Part shown: positions 36,121 through 44,502 of the stretch, in pieces | Position numbering within the stretch: the stretch's first letter is position 1 | How the letters are laid out: each line of letters opens with the position of its first letter | NCBI GenBank assembly: GCA_017557425.1 | Contig: JAFYYU010000016.1 | Coordinates: 186,001 to 250,000, forward strand | Direction: 5' to 3' | DNA from: Muribaculaceae bacterium | Lineage (GTDB): Bacteria; Bacteroidota; Bacteroidia; Bacteroidales; Muribaculaceae | Length of the DNA stretch: 64,000 nt | The notes under the pieces: model-generated | The model's database searches: none | What the model saw: the letters and a program-made list of their open reading frames with translations, nothing else | Told to the model about the DNA's origin: nothing | Made by a program: the position numbers and the translations under genes

Positions 36121-37446
36121 TTAAACCTGCTGGCGTAACATGCCCAAGCCGTAGAGCATCACCACCACAAAGCAAACGGCCGGAACCACAAACGATGCAT
36201 TGACCGCGGGCAGAACCTGCAGGTCGCTGTCGATAATCATAGCCTGCACTGCGGGCAACAGACTGCCGCCCAGGATAGCCATGATCAGTCCGGCCGATCC
36301 CAGTTCTGTGTCTTCTTTGACATCGCCCAGCGCCAGTCCATAAATGGTGGGGAACATCAAGCTCATGCAGGCCGACACGCCCACCAGGCAGCACATTCCC
36401 ACATTGCCGCCAACGAAGATAACACCCACCAGCAGAAACAGTGCCAATGCCGCAAACACCGCCAGCAACCGCCCAGGCTTGAAATACTTCATCAGGTACA
36501 TGTTCACAAAGCGCATGAGGCAGAAGAGCACCATCGCCACGATGTTGTAGCGCTGGGACAGCACCTCGGCGGCCTGTTCACTCATCCCTTGTCCCATAAA
36601 CACCCGAGTGCCATACTGGATAATGAAAGTCCAGCAGGTGATCTGGGCTCCTACATAGAAAAACTGGGCGATGACGCCATTCCGATAGGCTTTGTTGGCG
36701 AACAGCCGCTTGAAGGCAGGCATCAACGGTTGACGTCCTTCACGACTTTGCTGCCGCACGCTGGAGATGGGGATCAACAGCATCAACCCCAGCAGCACCA
36801 GTAACACAACGCCCAACAGGGCGTAAGGTTGGACGAGTACGCTCAAGTCGCTCTGCTTGAGTGCCTCAAAACTGGCGTCGTCAAGTGTGGCGCGTTGGGC
36901 TGTGTCGATGGGGGAGAGACGAGCCTGAATGAAAGTCATCGCCACGTACATGCCTGCCAGCGACCCGATGGGGTTGAACGACTGGGCAAGGTTAAGGCGG
37001 CGGGTAGCCGTCTCGCGGTCGCCCATGAGCAGGATATAGGGGTTGGCGGTCGTCTCCAAAAAAGACAAGCCGCACGTGAGGATGAAATAGGCTACAAGAA
37101 ACGGCCAGAAGTTGCCCATCGCCTTGGCGGGTATGAACAGCAGCACGCCCAACGCATACAGCGCCAGTCCCATCACGATGCCGCTTTTGAACGAGTGGCG
37201 GCGGATGAACAGCGCCGCAGGCAACGCCATGCAGAAGTAGCCGCCGTAGAAAGCCACCTGCACCAGCGCACCCTGGGTCACACTCATGCGGAAAATCTTG
37301 GAAAAGGCCTTGACCATCGGGTTGGTGATGTCGTTGGCAAAGCCCCACAGGGCAAAGCAGCAGGTCACCACGATGAAAGGCAGCACGTAGCTGACGCCTT
37401 CGCGGGTGATGAGCAGTCGGGATTTATTCTCGTTGTCGGTTGTCAT
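36121..37446 (-). CDS. fucP: L-fucose:H+ symporter family permease
   Basis: 441 residues with twelve membrane helices of the major facilitator superfamily, FucP branch: FALWGFANDITNPMV (about 32-46) and the GLSFLETTANPYIL segment (about 127-140) are typical. Imports fucose or a related hexose driven by protons. Its start overlaps the mutarotase gene by four bases (ATGA), so translation is coupled. The stop codon lies directly against the repeat element upstream of glnA. No fucose isomerase, kinase or aldolase gene is in this window; substrate assignment rests on family and neighbours. Confidence 0.88.
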   Translation of the reverse strand: MTTDNENKSRLLITREGVSYVLPFIVVTCCFALWGFANDITNPMVKAFSKIFRMSVTQGALVQVAFYGGYFCMALPAALFIRRHSFKSGIVMGLALYALGVLLFIPAKAMGNFWPFLVAYFILTCGLSFLETTANPYILLMGDRETATRRLNLAQSFNPIGSLAGMYVAMTFIQARLSPIDTAQRATLDDASFEALKQSDLSVLVQPYALLGVVLLVLLGLMLLIPISSVRQQSREGRQPLMPAFKRLFANKAYRNGVIAQFFYVGAQITCWTFIIQYGTRVFMGQGMSEQAAEVLSQRYNIVAMVLFCLMRFVNMYLMKYFKPGRLLAVFAALALFLLVGVIFVGGNVGMCCLVGVSACMSLMFPTIYGLALGDVKEDTELGSAGLIMAILGGSLLPAVQAMIIDSDLQVLPAVNASFVVPAVCFVVVMLYGLGMLRQQV

Positions 37447-37781
37447 TTCGTGTCAAGTTTGAAGATGCGTTCCATCAGTTGCCACTTGGCGGTCGAGGGC
37501 GCATTGGGGTCGCAGCCCTGGAAACGCGCCACATAGGCTTCCCACTCAGCCTGGCGGGGCAGGGTGGCAAGGCGGGCGTTGTCGGCCTCCCAGTCAAAAT
37601 CGTCAACCGTGTCACAAATCATGAACAGGCGGTTGCCGTGGATGTAGATCTGCATATCAAGGATGCCCACGCTGCGGATGCCCTTCTGGATTTCGGGCCA
37701 AACATGGGCGTGCGCTTCGACGTATTTCTCAATCATCTCGCGGTCGTCCCGCAATTCAAGGGTTTGACAATAGCGTTTCAT
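37443..37781 (-). CDS. L-rhamnose/L-fucose mutarotase family protein
   Basis: 112 residues of the RhaM/DUF718 family: a dimeric ferredoxin-like barrel that interconverts alpha and beta anomers of 6-deoxy sugars. Visible traits are MKRYCQTLELRDD at the start, HAHVWPEI with the catalytic His (about 23-30), YIHGNRLFMI and the C-terminal MERIFKLD. Although family members are named for rhamnose, the overlap with fucP and the proximity of the GHMP fusion point to fucose here. Part of a three-gene minus-strand operon. Confidence 0.88.
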   Translation of the reverse strand: MKRYCQTLELRDDREMIEKYVEAHAHVWPEIQKGIRSVGILDMQIYIHGNRLFMICDTVDDFDWEADNARLATLPRQAEWEAYVARFQGCDPNAPSTAKWQLMERIFKLDTK

Positions 37782-37838
37782 GATTGCATATTTGGATGGA
37801 ATATCAGGTTCGTTTTTGAATATTGGATTCTCATGAGG

Positions 37839-39008
37839 TTAAAAATCGCTGCGGCGGATGGTGAGGGAGATAGCCCCATCGGGGAAACTGTCGCGGCCGC
37901 GGCACACGAGTGCTAGATAGCCGCCTCCACCAGCACCGGGCATCTTCCAGGCCATCACGCCAGGCATGACGCTGTAGCGGTCGATGTACTCCTGAACACC
38001 AGGCTGGATCATGGCGGGGAACATCGCTACCTGGGCCTCGAACGAGGCTTTGTAGGCGGCGGCAAAGGCGTCAAGGTCCATCCGTTGGATTGCCTCCCAG
38101 CAGCGGTCGGCGGCAGCGGCTAGGGCGCGCACTTTCTCGGGGGTGATATCCTTGCCCTCGACGACGCTGCAACCGGGGCGGCGCGGGAACATCGGTATCA
38201 TGCACAGGTGATCCTCCAGCCAACCCAACAGGGTGGAGTCCTGAGTATATTCGATTTTCTCGGGCCAGTAATTGCCATTATAATAATGTCGGGCAAGACC
38301 GGGCACACAGATGCCGATGGCGTCCTGTGCGCCGCTCACAATGCCGTCGCTGCGCTCGGGGTCGTTTTCGAGGCAGAAGACCAGCCGCGCCAGCATCTCG
38401 GGGTCCATGTTGGGGAGTTGCATGGGCCACACGCGCTTGATGGTGTTGCGCGTGCTGGTGGAGAGGCCGCAGCGCTCACGTATCTCAAACGTCGGCTCCA
38501 ACGAGATGGTCAGCGCCCAGCCTGGGGCATGGCACGACACATAGGGTTGGTCAATCCACGTTCCGGCAAGGTCCAGGCGGGTGGGCAACTGGCAGGTGGT
38601 CCGCTTGAGGTCAGTGCTGCTGCGGGCCTCAAGGCCTTGGCTAGGCTCACGCTTAAGCACGATGTATTCCATGCCGCGCTCTAGGCACAACGCCCGCTTT
38701 TCCTCACGGTCACCGTCCTCATTCACCACCAGACAGTCAGGCTGTACGAGGTCGAGGGTGGGCAGGAAATCCAGGTAGCCGTCACCCTGATTGATGTAAG
38801 CCTCCTTGACATAGCGGATGGCTTGAACCATGAACAGCCGCTCCCGCTCGTTGTAAAGCGTCTTGTGCCCCTTGAGGGCCTCGATGGTCTTGTCACTGCC
38901 GATGCCGACGTACAGGTCGCCATACTGCGACGCCTGCCTGAAGAACTCCACATGACCCGAATGCAGCAGGTCATAGCAGCCCGATACGAAAACTTTCCTA
39001 TTAGCCAC
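37839..39008 (-). CDS. cytidylyltransferase-like / GHMP-kinase-like fusion protein
   Basis: 389 residues in two parts. Residues 1-140 form a nucleotidyltransferase fold with the HxGH motif HSGH (16-19), as in TagD and the RfaE C-domain. Residues ~140-389 resemble GHMP sugar kinases: PTRLDLAGTWID (about 141-152, motif 1), GAQDAIG (about 246) and MPGAGGGGYLAL (about 363-374, motif 3). The ATP-binding motif 2 (PxxxGLGSS) is absent and the domain is about 100 residues shorter than real kinases, so it may bind a sugar without phosphorylating it. It heads an operon with the mutarotase and fucP, suggesting a role in fucose handling. Confidence 0.8.
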   Translation of the reverse strand: MANRKVFVSGCYDLLHSGHVEFFRQASQYGDLYVGIGSDKTIEALKGHKTLYNERERLFMVQAIRYVKEAYINQGDGYLDFLPTLDLVQPDCLVVNEDGDREEKRALCLERGMEYIVLKREPSQGLEARSSTDLKRTTCQLPTRLDLAGTWIDQPYVSCHAPGWALTISLEPTFEIRERCGLSTSTRNTIKRVWPMQLPNMDPEMLARLVFCLENDPERSDGIVSGAQDAIGICVPGLARHYYNGNYWPEKIEYTQDSTLLGWLEDHLCMIPMFPRRPGCSVVEGKDITPEKVRALAAAADRCWEAIQRMDLDAFAAAYKASFEAQVAMFPAMIQPGVQEYIDRYSVMPGVMAWKMPGAGGGGYLALVCRGRDSFPDGAISLTIRRSDF

Positions 39009-39033
39009 GTTTCATTTGGTTTTTTAAGACCTA

Positions 39034-39065
39034 CAAAGGTAGTCACTCTCTCTCAAAAAAACAAA
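39034..39065 (-). promoter_or_regulatory. promoter of the fucose-related operon
   Basis: Minus strand: TTTG (39062-39065), 20-base spacer, TACCTTTG (39034-39041). Confidence 0.75.
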
Positions 39066-39090
39066 CCCCGGTACCATTTGCCTAAATGAA

Positions 39091-39125
39091 GCCGTTCATT
39101 GTCACGTCTTGTAACAATGAACGGC
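39091..39125 (-). terminator. hairpin after trpB2
   Basis: Perfect 12-bp stem GCCGTTCATTGT / ACAATGAACGGC; followed on the minus strand by TTCATTTAGG, so termination may be partial. Confidence 0.6.
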
Positions 39126-39162
39126 CCAGTGTTTTATAATAACTTTTTTATTTGGTTGCGCG

Positions 39163-40521
39163 TTAGCTGTCCGGCACGCCTTGGAGTGTCCGTGCAATAT
39201 CGTCGTCGCTGATCTTATAGTTCATCAGGTCCCCGTTCAGGTACTGGTCATAGGCGCTCATGTCGATCAGGCCATGCCCCGAGAGGTTGAACAGGATGAC
39301 CTTTTCTTCGCCCGTCTGCTTGCATTTTTCGGCCTCACGGATGGCTGCGGCAATGGCATGGCTGGACTCGGGGGCGGGAATGATGCCCTCGGTGCGCGCA
39401 AAAAGCATTCCGGCATCAAAGGATTCGAGCTGCGAGATATCGACGCCGCGCATGAGCCCGTCCTTGAGCAGTTGGGAGATAATCATTCCGGCGCCGTGAT
39501 AGCGCAGGCCGCCGGCATGGATGTTGGCGGGCTTGAAGGTGTGTCCCAGCGTAAACATCGGCAGCAGGGGAGTATAGCCTGCCTCATCGCCGAAGTCGTA
39601 ACGGAATTCGCCGCGCGTGAGTTTCGGGCAGCTCTCGGGCTCGGCGGCGATGAATTCTGTGTGTTTACCGTCTTTAAGGTTGTGGCGCATGAAGGGGAAG
39701 GCGATGCCGCCGAAGTTTGAACCGCCACCGAAGCAGGCAATCACCACATCGGGGTATTCACCTGCCATCGCCATCTGTTTCTCGGCTTCCAGTCCGATAA
39801 TCGTCTGATGCAGACCCACGTGGTTGAGCACCGAGCCCAACGTATACTTGCAGTTCGGGGTCGTCGTGGCCAGTTCCACGGCCTCAGAGATGGCGGTGCC
39901 TAGCGAGCCGGGGTGGTGCGGGTCACGTGTGATGATATCCTTACCAGCACGGGTGGACATCGATGGCGACCCCGTTACAGCGGCGCCGAAGGTGCGCATG
40001 ATCGACGAACGGTAGGGCTTCTGCTGCATCGAGATTTTCACTTGATAGACAGCGGCTTCGAGGTCAAATACCCTTGCGGCGTAGGCTAGGGCGGCACCCC
40101 ATTGTCCGGCACCGGTTTCGGTGGTGACGTTGGTGGTCCCTTCCTGCTTGGCATAATAGCACTGTGCCAGTGCCGAGTTTATTTTGTGGGAACCCAACGG
40201 GTTCACCGATTCGTTCTTGAAGTAGATGTGTGCCGGCGTCTGCAACGCTTCCTCCAGGGAATAGGCGCGCACGAGCGGGGTGGAACGGTAGAAGCGGTAT
40301 TTGTCCAGCACTTCCTCGGGTATAGGAATGAAATCATGTTCGGTATCAAGTTCCTGAACACAGCATTCACGCGGGAAAATATGGGCCAGATCGTCCACAC
40401 CAAGCGGCTGCCGGGTGGCAGGGTGGATGGGAGGCATCGGTTTGGTGGGCATGTCTGCCTGGATGTTGTACCATGCTGTGGGCAACTCGTTTTCTTGAAG
40501 AATAAATCTTTTCTGTTTCAT
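39163..40521 (-). CDS. trpB: tryptophan synthase beta chain, TrpB2 type
   Basis: 452 residues, the longer TrpB2 class (TrpB1 is ~395). It uses pyridoxal phosphate to join indole and serine to tryptophan. The PLP lysine is Lys113 in NPLGSHKINSA; the phosphate-binding loop CFGGGSNFGG is near 266. N-terminal extension (1-75) and GHTFKPANIHAGGLRYH (about 325-341) are TrpB2 traits. TrpB2 enzymes usually work without TrpA, salvaging free indole, which suits a gut resident. It is alone, without other trp genes, and lies behind a leader peptide and attenuator. Confidence 0.93.
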   Translation of the reverse strand: MKQKRFILQENELPTAWYNIQADMPTKPMPPIHPATRQPLGVDDLAHIFPRECCVQELDTEHDFIPIPEEVLDKYRFYRSTPLVRAYSLEEALQTPAHIYFKNESVNPLGSHKINSALAQCYYAKQEGTTNVTTETGAGQWGAALAYAARVFDLEAAVYQVKISMQQKPYRSSIMRTFGAAVTGSPSMSTRAGKDIITRDPHHPGSLGTAISEAVELATTTPNCKYTLGSVLNHVGLHQTIIGLEAEKQMAMAGEYPDVVIACFGGGSNFGGIAFPFMRHNLKDGKHTEFIAAEPESCPKLTRGEFRYDFGDEAGYTPLLPMFTLGHTFKPANIHAGGLRYHGAGMIISQLLKDGLMRGVDISQLESFDAGMLFARTEGIIPAPESSHAIAAAIREAEKCKQTGEEKVILFNLSGHGLIDMSAYDQYLNGDLMNYKISDDDIARTLQGVPDS

Positions 40522-40549
40522 TGTTGATAATGATTAAATATTGATATTT

Positions 40550-40581
40550 AAAAAGGCCTGTCGCAAGAACGACAGACCTTT
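40550..40581 (-). terminator. attenuator (terminator) in the trpB2 leader
   Basis: Minus strand: AAAGGTCTGTCG, loop TTCTTG, CGACAGGCCTTTTT, within the leader and 29 bases before the trpB2 start. The 5' arm can pair instead with CGCCTGACC (40614-40622), an antiterminator. Confidence 0.85.
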
Positions 40582-40624
40582 AATTTCTTTATTGTAATCT
40601 TATGATTCCATACGGTCAGGCGAC

Positions 40625-40681
40625 TCACGACTTTTTCAATCTCGAGCAGCGCCACCACCAATATGATGAAATCATTGTCAT
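40625..40681 (-). CDS. trp leader peptide with three consecutive Trp codons
   Basis: An 18-residue peptide, MTMISSYWWWRCSRLKKS, starting about 20 bases after the predicted transcription start. Trp codons are at 40652-40660. No conventional Shine-Dalgarno is seen. When charged tRNA-Trp is scarce a ribosome would stall at WWW, leaving CGCCTGACC free to pair with GGTCTGTCG and so prevent the terminator hairpin. This is the architecture of enteric trpL, here in front of trpB2. The peptide itself is unlikely to have another function. Confidence 0.85.
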   Translation of the reverse strand: MTMISSYWWWRCSRLKKS

Positions 40682-40706
40682 AGTCTAAATATTTATGTTG
40701 ACGCTG

Positions 40707-40737
40707 CAAATATATATACGTTTCGGCTAATAGACAA
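40707..40737 (-). promoter_or_regulatory. promoter of the trp leader and trpB2
   Basis: Minus strand: TTG (40735-40737), 20-base spacer, TATATTTG (40707-40714); transcription should start near 40700. Confidence 0.75.
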
Positions 40738-40849
40738 GAATTATTATGGAAAAAATACTGATTAACCGCTATAACTACTGAAATCGGTTAGAATTGCCGC
40801 CTTCACTAAAGGAAAGAGAGTTCATAAAAATAGGGTAATTGTGCTTTTT

Positions 40850-40881
40850 TTTGGATTTATTCGGGAAAAAGACTAACTTTG
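40850..40881 (+). promoter_or_regulatory. promoter of the HerA-like ATPase gene
   Basis: TTTG (40850-40853), 20-base spacer, TAACTTTG (40874-40881). Confidence 0.75.
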
Positions 40882-40927
40882 TGACCGACTACGGAACATA
40901 ACAATAACCCATCAATACAACTACATT

Positions 40928-42511
40928 ATGTACACTCAAGAGAACGGATTTTACATTGCTCATGGGCCCAATGGACCTATCAGCATTTTGGGCAACATGG
41001 CCAACCGCCACGGTTTGATTGCCGGAGCGACAGGTACTGGTAAAACGGTGACCCTGCAAGTGATTGCCGAGAGTTTCTGCAAGGCCGGCGTGCCCTGTTT
41101 TATGGCCGACATGAAGGGCGACCTGTCAGGTGTGAGCCAGCCCGGCAAATTGTCGGGATTTATCGAGAAGAGGATCCCCGAGTTCGGCATGAACCAGGAG
41201 GACCTTACCTTTGAAGGCTGTCCCGTCAGGTTTTATGACGTGTTTGGCGAGCAGGGAATTTGCATGCGTGCCAGCCTGGGCGAGATGGGTCCGGATCTGG
41301 TGGCCCGCATTCTGAGTTTGAACGAGACCCAGACAGGCGTGCTCAATATTTTGTACCGCATTCTCGATGAAAAAGGCGTCCTGCTTGACGACATCAAAGA
41401 CTTGCGTTCGGCACTGGATTGGCTCTCAAAGCATGCCAAGGAATACACCACGCAGTATGGCAATGTGACCACGGCAAGCATCGGCGCGATACAGCGTGCC
41501 ATCCTGCAACTCGAGAACCAGGGTGCCGACAAGTTTTTCGGCATCCCGTCATTTGACATCCAGGATCTGTTTGCCACACGTGATGGCAAAGGTGTGTTGA
41601 GTGTACTTGCTGCCGATAAACTCATGCTGCAGCCCAAACTGTATTCTACATTCCTGCTCTGGCTGCTGAGCGAGCTTTATAGCACGCTGCCCGAGGTTGG
41701 CGATCTGGACAAGCCCAAGCTGGTCTTCTTCTTTGACGAGGCCCACATGCTGTTTGAGGACACGACTAAGGCGTTGAGCGACAAGATCGAACAAGTGATC
41801 CGTCTTATCCGCAGCAAGGGCGTAGGCATCTTTTTCATCTCACAGTTGCCTACTGATATCCCCGACATCATTTTGGGGCAGTTGGGCAATAGGGTTCAAC
41901 ATGCCCTGCGTGCCTACACGCCACGCGACCAGAAGGCTGTCAAGGTGGCAGCCGAAACTTTCCGCGCCAATCCCGAGTTCAAGACCGAGGAGGCCATCCT
42001 GCAACTGGAAACGGGTGAGGCTCTCGTGTCGTTCCTCGACGAGAAGGGTGCTCCCGGCATGGTAGAACGTGCCAAGATATTGTTCCCTCTGAGCCAGATT
42101 GGCGCCATTACCGAGGGACAACGCCTGGACATCATGAATGCAGCCAGCGATATCAATGCCAAGTATAAGCAGGCTGGGGAGAGGGAAAGCGTGTTTGAGG
42201 TCTTTGCCCGTGAGGCCGAAGCCGAAGCCAAGGCTGCCGAAGAAGCCGCTGCGGCCAAGGAAGCCGAGAAAGAGGAGAAAGCAAAGAAAAAAGAGAAAAC
42301 TATCTGGGACAAGGTGTGGAAGGCCGTTGTCACAGCGGTGACAGGCACGCTGGCCACCATCCTGGGCAAGACGGTTTCTGACACCATCACCGGTAAGAAA
42401 AGCAAAAACACCAGTGTCAAGGATGCTGCCGGGCGTGCGGTAAAGAACGCCACCAGCGCTGCCGGACGTCAGATCCTGCGTGACATCCTGGGCAACGTCG
42501 TCAAGAAATAA
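40928..42511 (+). CDS. HerA-like DUF853 ATPase (YjgR family)
   Basis: 527 residues. Walker A GATGTGKT (33-40), ADMKGDLSG (about 60-68, typical of DUF853) and Walker B LVFFFDEAHMLF (about 262-273) define a hexameric HerA/FtsK-type ATPase. The C-terminal ~100 residues change character: an Ala/Glu/Lys-rich coil (about 425-460) followed by a basic, Ser/Thr/Lys-rich tail. Function of YjgR-type proteins is unknown; DNA or protein translocation is assumed from HerA. Single gene with consensus promoter and a 16-bp terminator. Confidence 0.9.
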   Translation: MYTQENGFYIAHGPNGPISILGNMANRHGLIAGATGTGKTVTLQVIAESFCKAGVPCFMADMKGDLSGVSQPGKLSGFIEKRIPEFGMNQEDLTFEGCPVRFYDVFGEQGICMRASLGEMGPDLVARILSLNETQTGVLNILYRILDEKGVLLDDIKDLRSALDWLSKHAKEYTTQYGNVTTASIGAIQRAILQLENQGADKFFGIPSFDIQDLFATRDGKGVLSVLAADKLMLQPKLYSTFLLWLLSELYSTLPEVGDLDKPKLVFFFDEAHMLFEDTTKALSDKIEQVIRLIRSKGVGIFFISQLPTDIPDIILGQLGNRVQHALRAYTPRDQKAVKVAAETFRANPEFKTEEAILQLETGEALVSFLDEKGAPGMVERAKILFPLSQIGAITEGQRLDIMNAASDINAKYKQAGERESVFEVFAREAEAEAKAAEEAAAAKEAEKEEKAKKKEKTIWDKVWKAVVTAVTGTLATILGKTVSDTITGKKSKNTSVKDAAGRAVKNATSAAGRQILRDILGNVVKK

Positions 42512-42541
42512 CGATGGCCCGCTAGGGTAGGCCATCTGAAA

Positions 42542-42580
42542 CAATCGGTCCTTGAGGAAGCCTCAGGGACCGATTGTCGC
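42542..42580 (+). terminator. terminator of the HerA-like gene
   Basis: CAATCGGTCCTTGAGG / CCTCAGGGACCGATTG, 16 pairs with one wobble and a 3-base loop; only a weak T-run follows. Confidence 0.75.
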
Positions 42581-42829
42581 ATCATTGATGTCTGGTTTGT
42601 TGTGCTTTTGTAATGGTTGTCGTTTTAGGGTCACTCACAAGGCTTGCCGGCTGCTTCGATAGCAATGGTTAGTTTGTATTTGGTATGGTTTGTTTTATCA
42701 ATTAATTAATGTGCGGCAAAAGTCGTTGTTTTAAGTGTGTTTACAGCCGGCCAAGCCTGACGAGTGAATTAACATTATTATTAAGTCATTTATTCTTCAC
42801 ATTATATTATATCATTTATACTTGTTTTA

Positions 42830-43366
42830 TTATTTCATGGGTCCAAACTGTTCAAAGCGCCCGTCGTTGTAGAACACGACAATGTTGACTACGCTGCGGG
42901 CGTCGGGCGACGAGGTGCCGCGTTGGGGCATCCTGGCGGCTGTGTTGCTGCGCATGATGCTCTGGATCGTTTCGTTCATTAACGAGGCGTTGGGAATGCG
43001 TTGGGCCGACTTGGCTGACGTGTGGTAAGCCATCGGCTCATCGTCGTCAAACGATATGGCCCGTTGCTGTCCCATGTCATCGTTCTGGTTTCCATTTTGC
43101 TTGACGGGGTCTAATCCGTTGTCACCATTATCTCTGACATCTGTCCCGTTCATGATCATCTCGCCATCACCAAACATGAGCCACATCACATTCAGGGTGG
43201 GGTAAGCCCGGTGGATTTTGCCGATGACCTCATCGCTCACTTTCTTGTTACGGCCGTTGAGCAACTGGGATAGGGTAGGACGAGGTATCTCACATGTGTC
43301 AGCAAACTGAGAATTGGAAATCCCAGTCTGATCAAGAAACATTTTTAACCTCGTCACAATATCCAT
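42830..43366 (-). CDS. XRE-type helix-turn-helix regulator
   Basis: 178 residues. An N-terminal helix-turn-helix (about 5-60) has FADTCEIPRPTLSQLLNGRN as recognition region and VMWLMFGDGEM closing the domain, a common Bacteroidales form. The remainder is polar, Asn/Asp/Gln-rich and probably disordered (about 75-160), ending in a conserved-looking NIVVFYNDGRFEQFGPMK strand. The -7 box TAATTTTG is at 43423-43430 (minus). It faces a 1.1 kb non-coding block; targets unknown. Confidence 0.85.
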   Translation of the reverse strand: MDIVTRLKMFLDQTGISNSQFADTCEIPRPTLSQLLNGRNKKVSDEVIGKIHRAYPTLNVMWLMFGDGEMIMNGTDVRDNGDNGLDPVKQNGNQNDDMGQQRAISFDDDEPMAYHTSAKSAQRIPNASLMNETIQSIMRSNTAARMPQRGTSSPDARSVVNIVVFYNDGRFEQFGPMK

Positions 43367-44502
43367 TTAAGAACAATTTTTAGTTCGCGCTCAACAGCGT
43401 GAGAATTCAATTTTTATCATGCCAAAATTATCTGGCTTGATTCTGCGACCTGGAAAACCTCCCAAAATCGCCCAAAATCTCAAAAAACCGCTGTTTGCGT
43501 TTTTGAATTTTCGGATTGCAAATTTAGAACGAAAAAACGAAACCACCAAATTAAAAAACGAAAATTTTATAATTTACAATTAAATTTGTCAAAACTTGAC
43601 AATTATTACCCCGTTTCAGACGTAAATAAATCGACTTAGACAAACACTTTAAATCATATACTATAAACATCTAATAAATAGGTAATTAAATGTTACATAT
43701 TATGTATCTGGCAGTGCATTGGTGGCACAATGTGCGTTATTTATAGCAGAACTCGAGTTTTTGAATATAAAACACTAAAAATCAGCAAATTGTAGCATAA
43801 TTTAAAAAATGTTAATCGAAAAATTTATTCGTTTTGTAAACTTTACGGGCGTAAATTCGCATTTTTTACTCGATAGACGCATCTGTAAACACCCCTGATC
43901 GGGCGAAAATCGCTGTTTCGGATCTGTATCGGCATATTTTTAAACGCAAACCAGGGCATGTTTTCAAAGCCGAATTTGGGGTTGGTAAAATACCATTTTT
44001 GATTTTCTGGATGCTCAACTCGATTTCCTTGCGATATTTTGCAGCAACCCCTAATTCGCCCCGATTTTTTGAAATACGCGTGAATCTGACGAGTTTACCA
44101 AATTGTAAATATTTGGCAAATTCCTTTTATTTAAAGTACATTTAATACGTTTTTATGATGGAATGAACTAGAGATTTGAGGGGTGTCGAAAAGTCCTAAA
44201 TTGGCTATTTTTCCTGGTTTGACGTTTTAATCTTCTTTTTTCGGTATTTGATGCCCAAAAAACGACTTTTTGACCAAAATTTTGAAGGATAATGTTCCCG
44301 CTTAAATTGTTGTTTTGCCCCAATTCTGCAGGCAATTGAAGTGGGTCTAAAGTATAACATGACCTGAAATTTTGGGGTATTTTCAACCTCAAAATATGGG
44401 CATAATTTGATTGTGAATTGGCTTTATGGTGCAAATTTTCTGACCCAAAAATCGTGTGATTTTTGGATTTACCGCATTTTTCTGGGTTCAGAAATGAGAG
44501 TT
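43367..44502. other. AT-rich non-coding block between XRE gene and uvrA
   Basis: No credible protein frame or RNA fold is seen. It contains the XRE promoter at its left end, a 7-3-7 palindrome TTGTCAA-AAC-TTGACAA (43586-43602), many A/T tracts and recurring CCCAAAAnTCG-like words (for example 43460-43480, 44452-44465). A frame of 88 codons on the minus strand (44168-44434) lacks codon bias and homology. No DnaA-box cluster was recognised. Confidence 0.6.

Noticed and set aside
44168-44434. 88-codon minus-strand frame in the AT-rich block
   Set aside because: No promoter, start context, codon bias or recognisable motif; composition is that of the surrounding non-coding DNA.
43367-44502. Possible replication origin in the AT-rich block
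   Set aside because: No cluster of DnaA boxes and no dnaA, dnaN or other origin-linked gene nearby.
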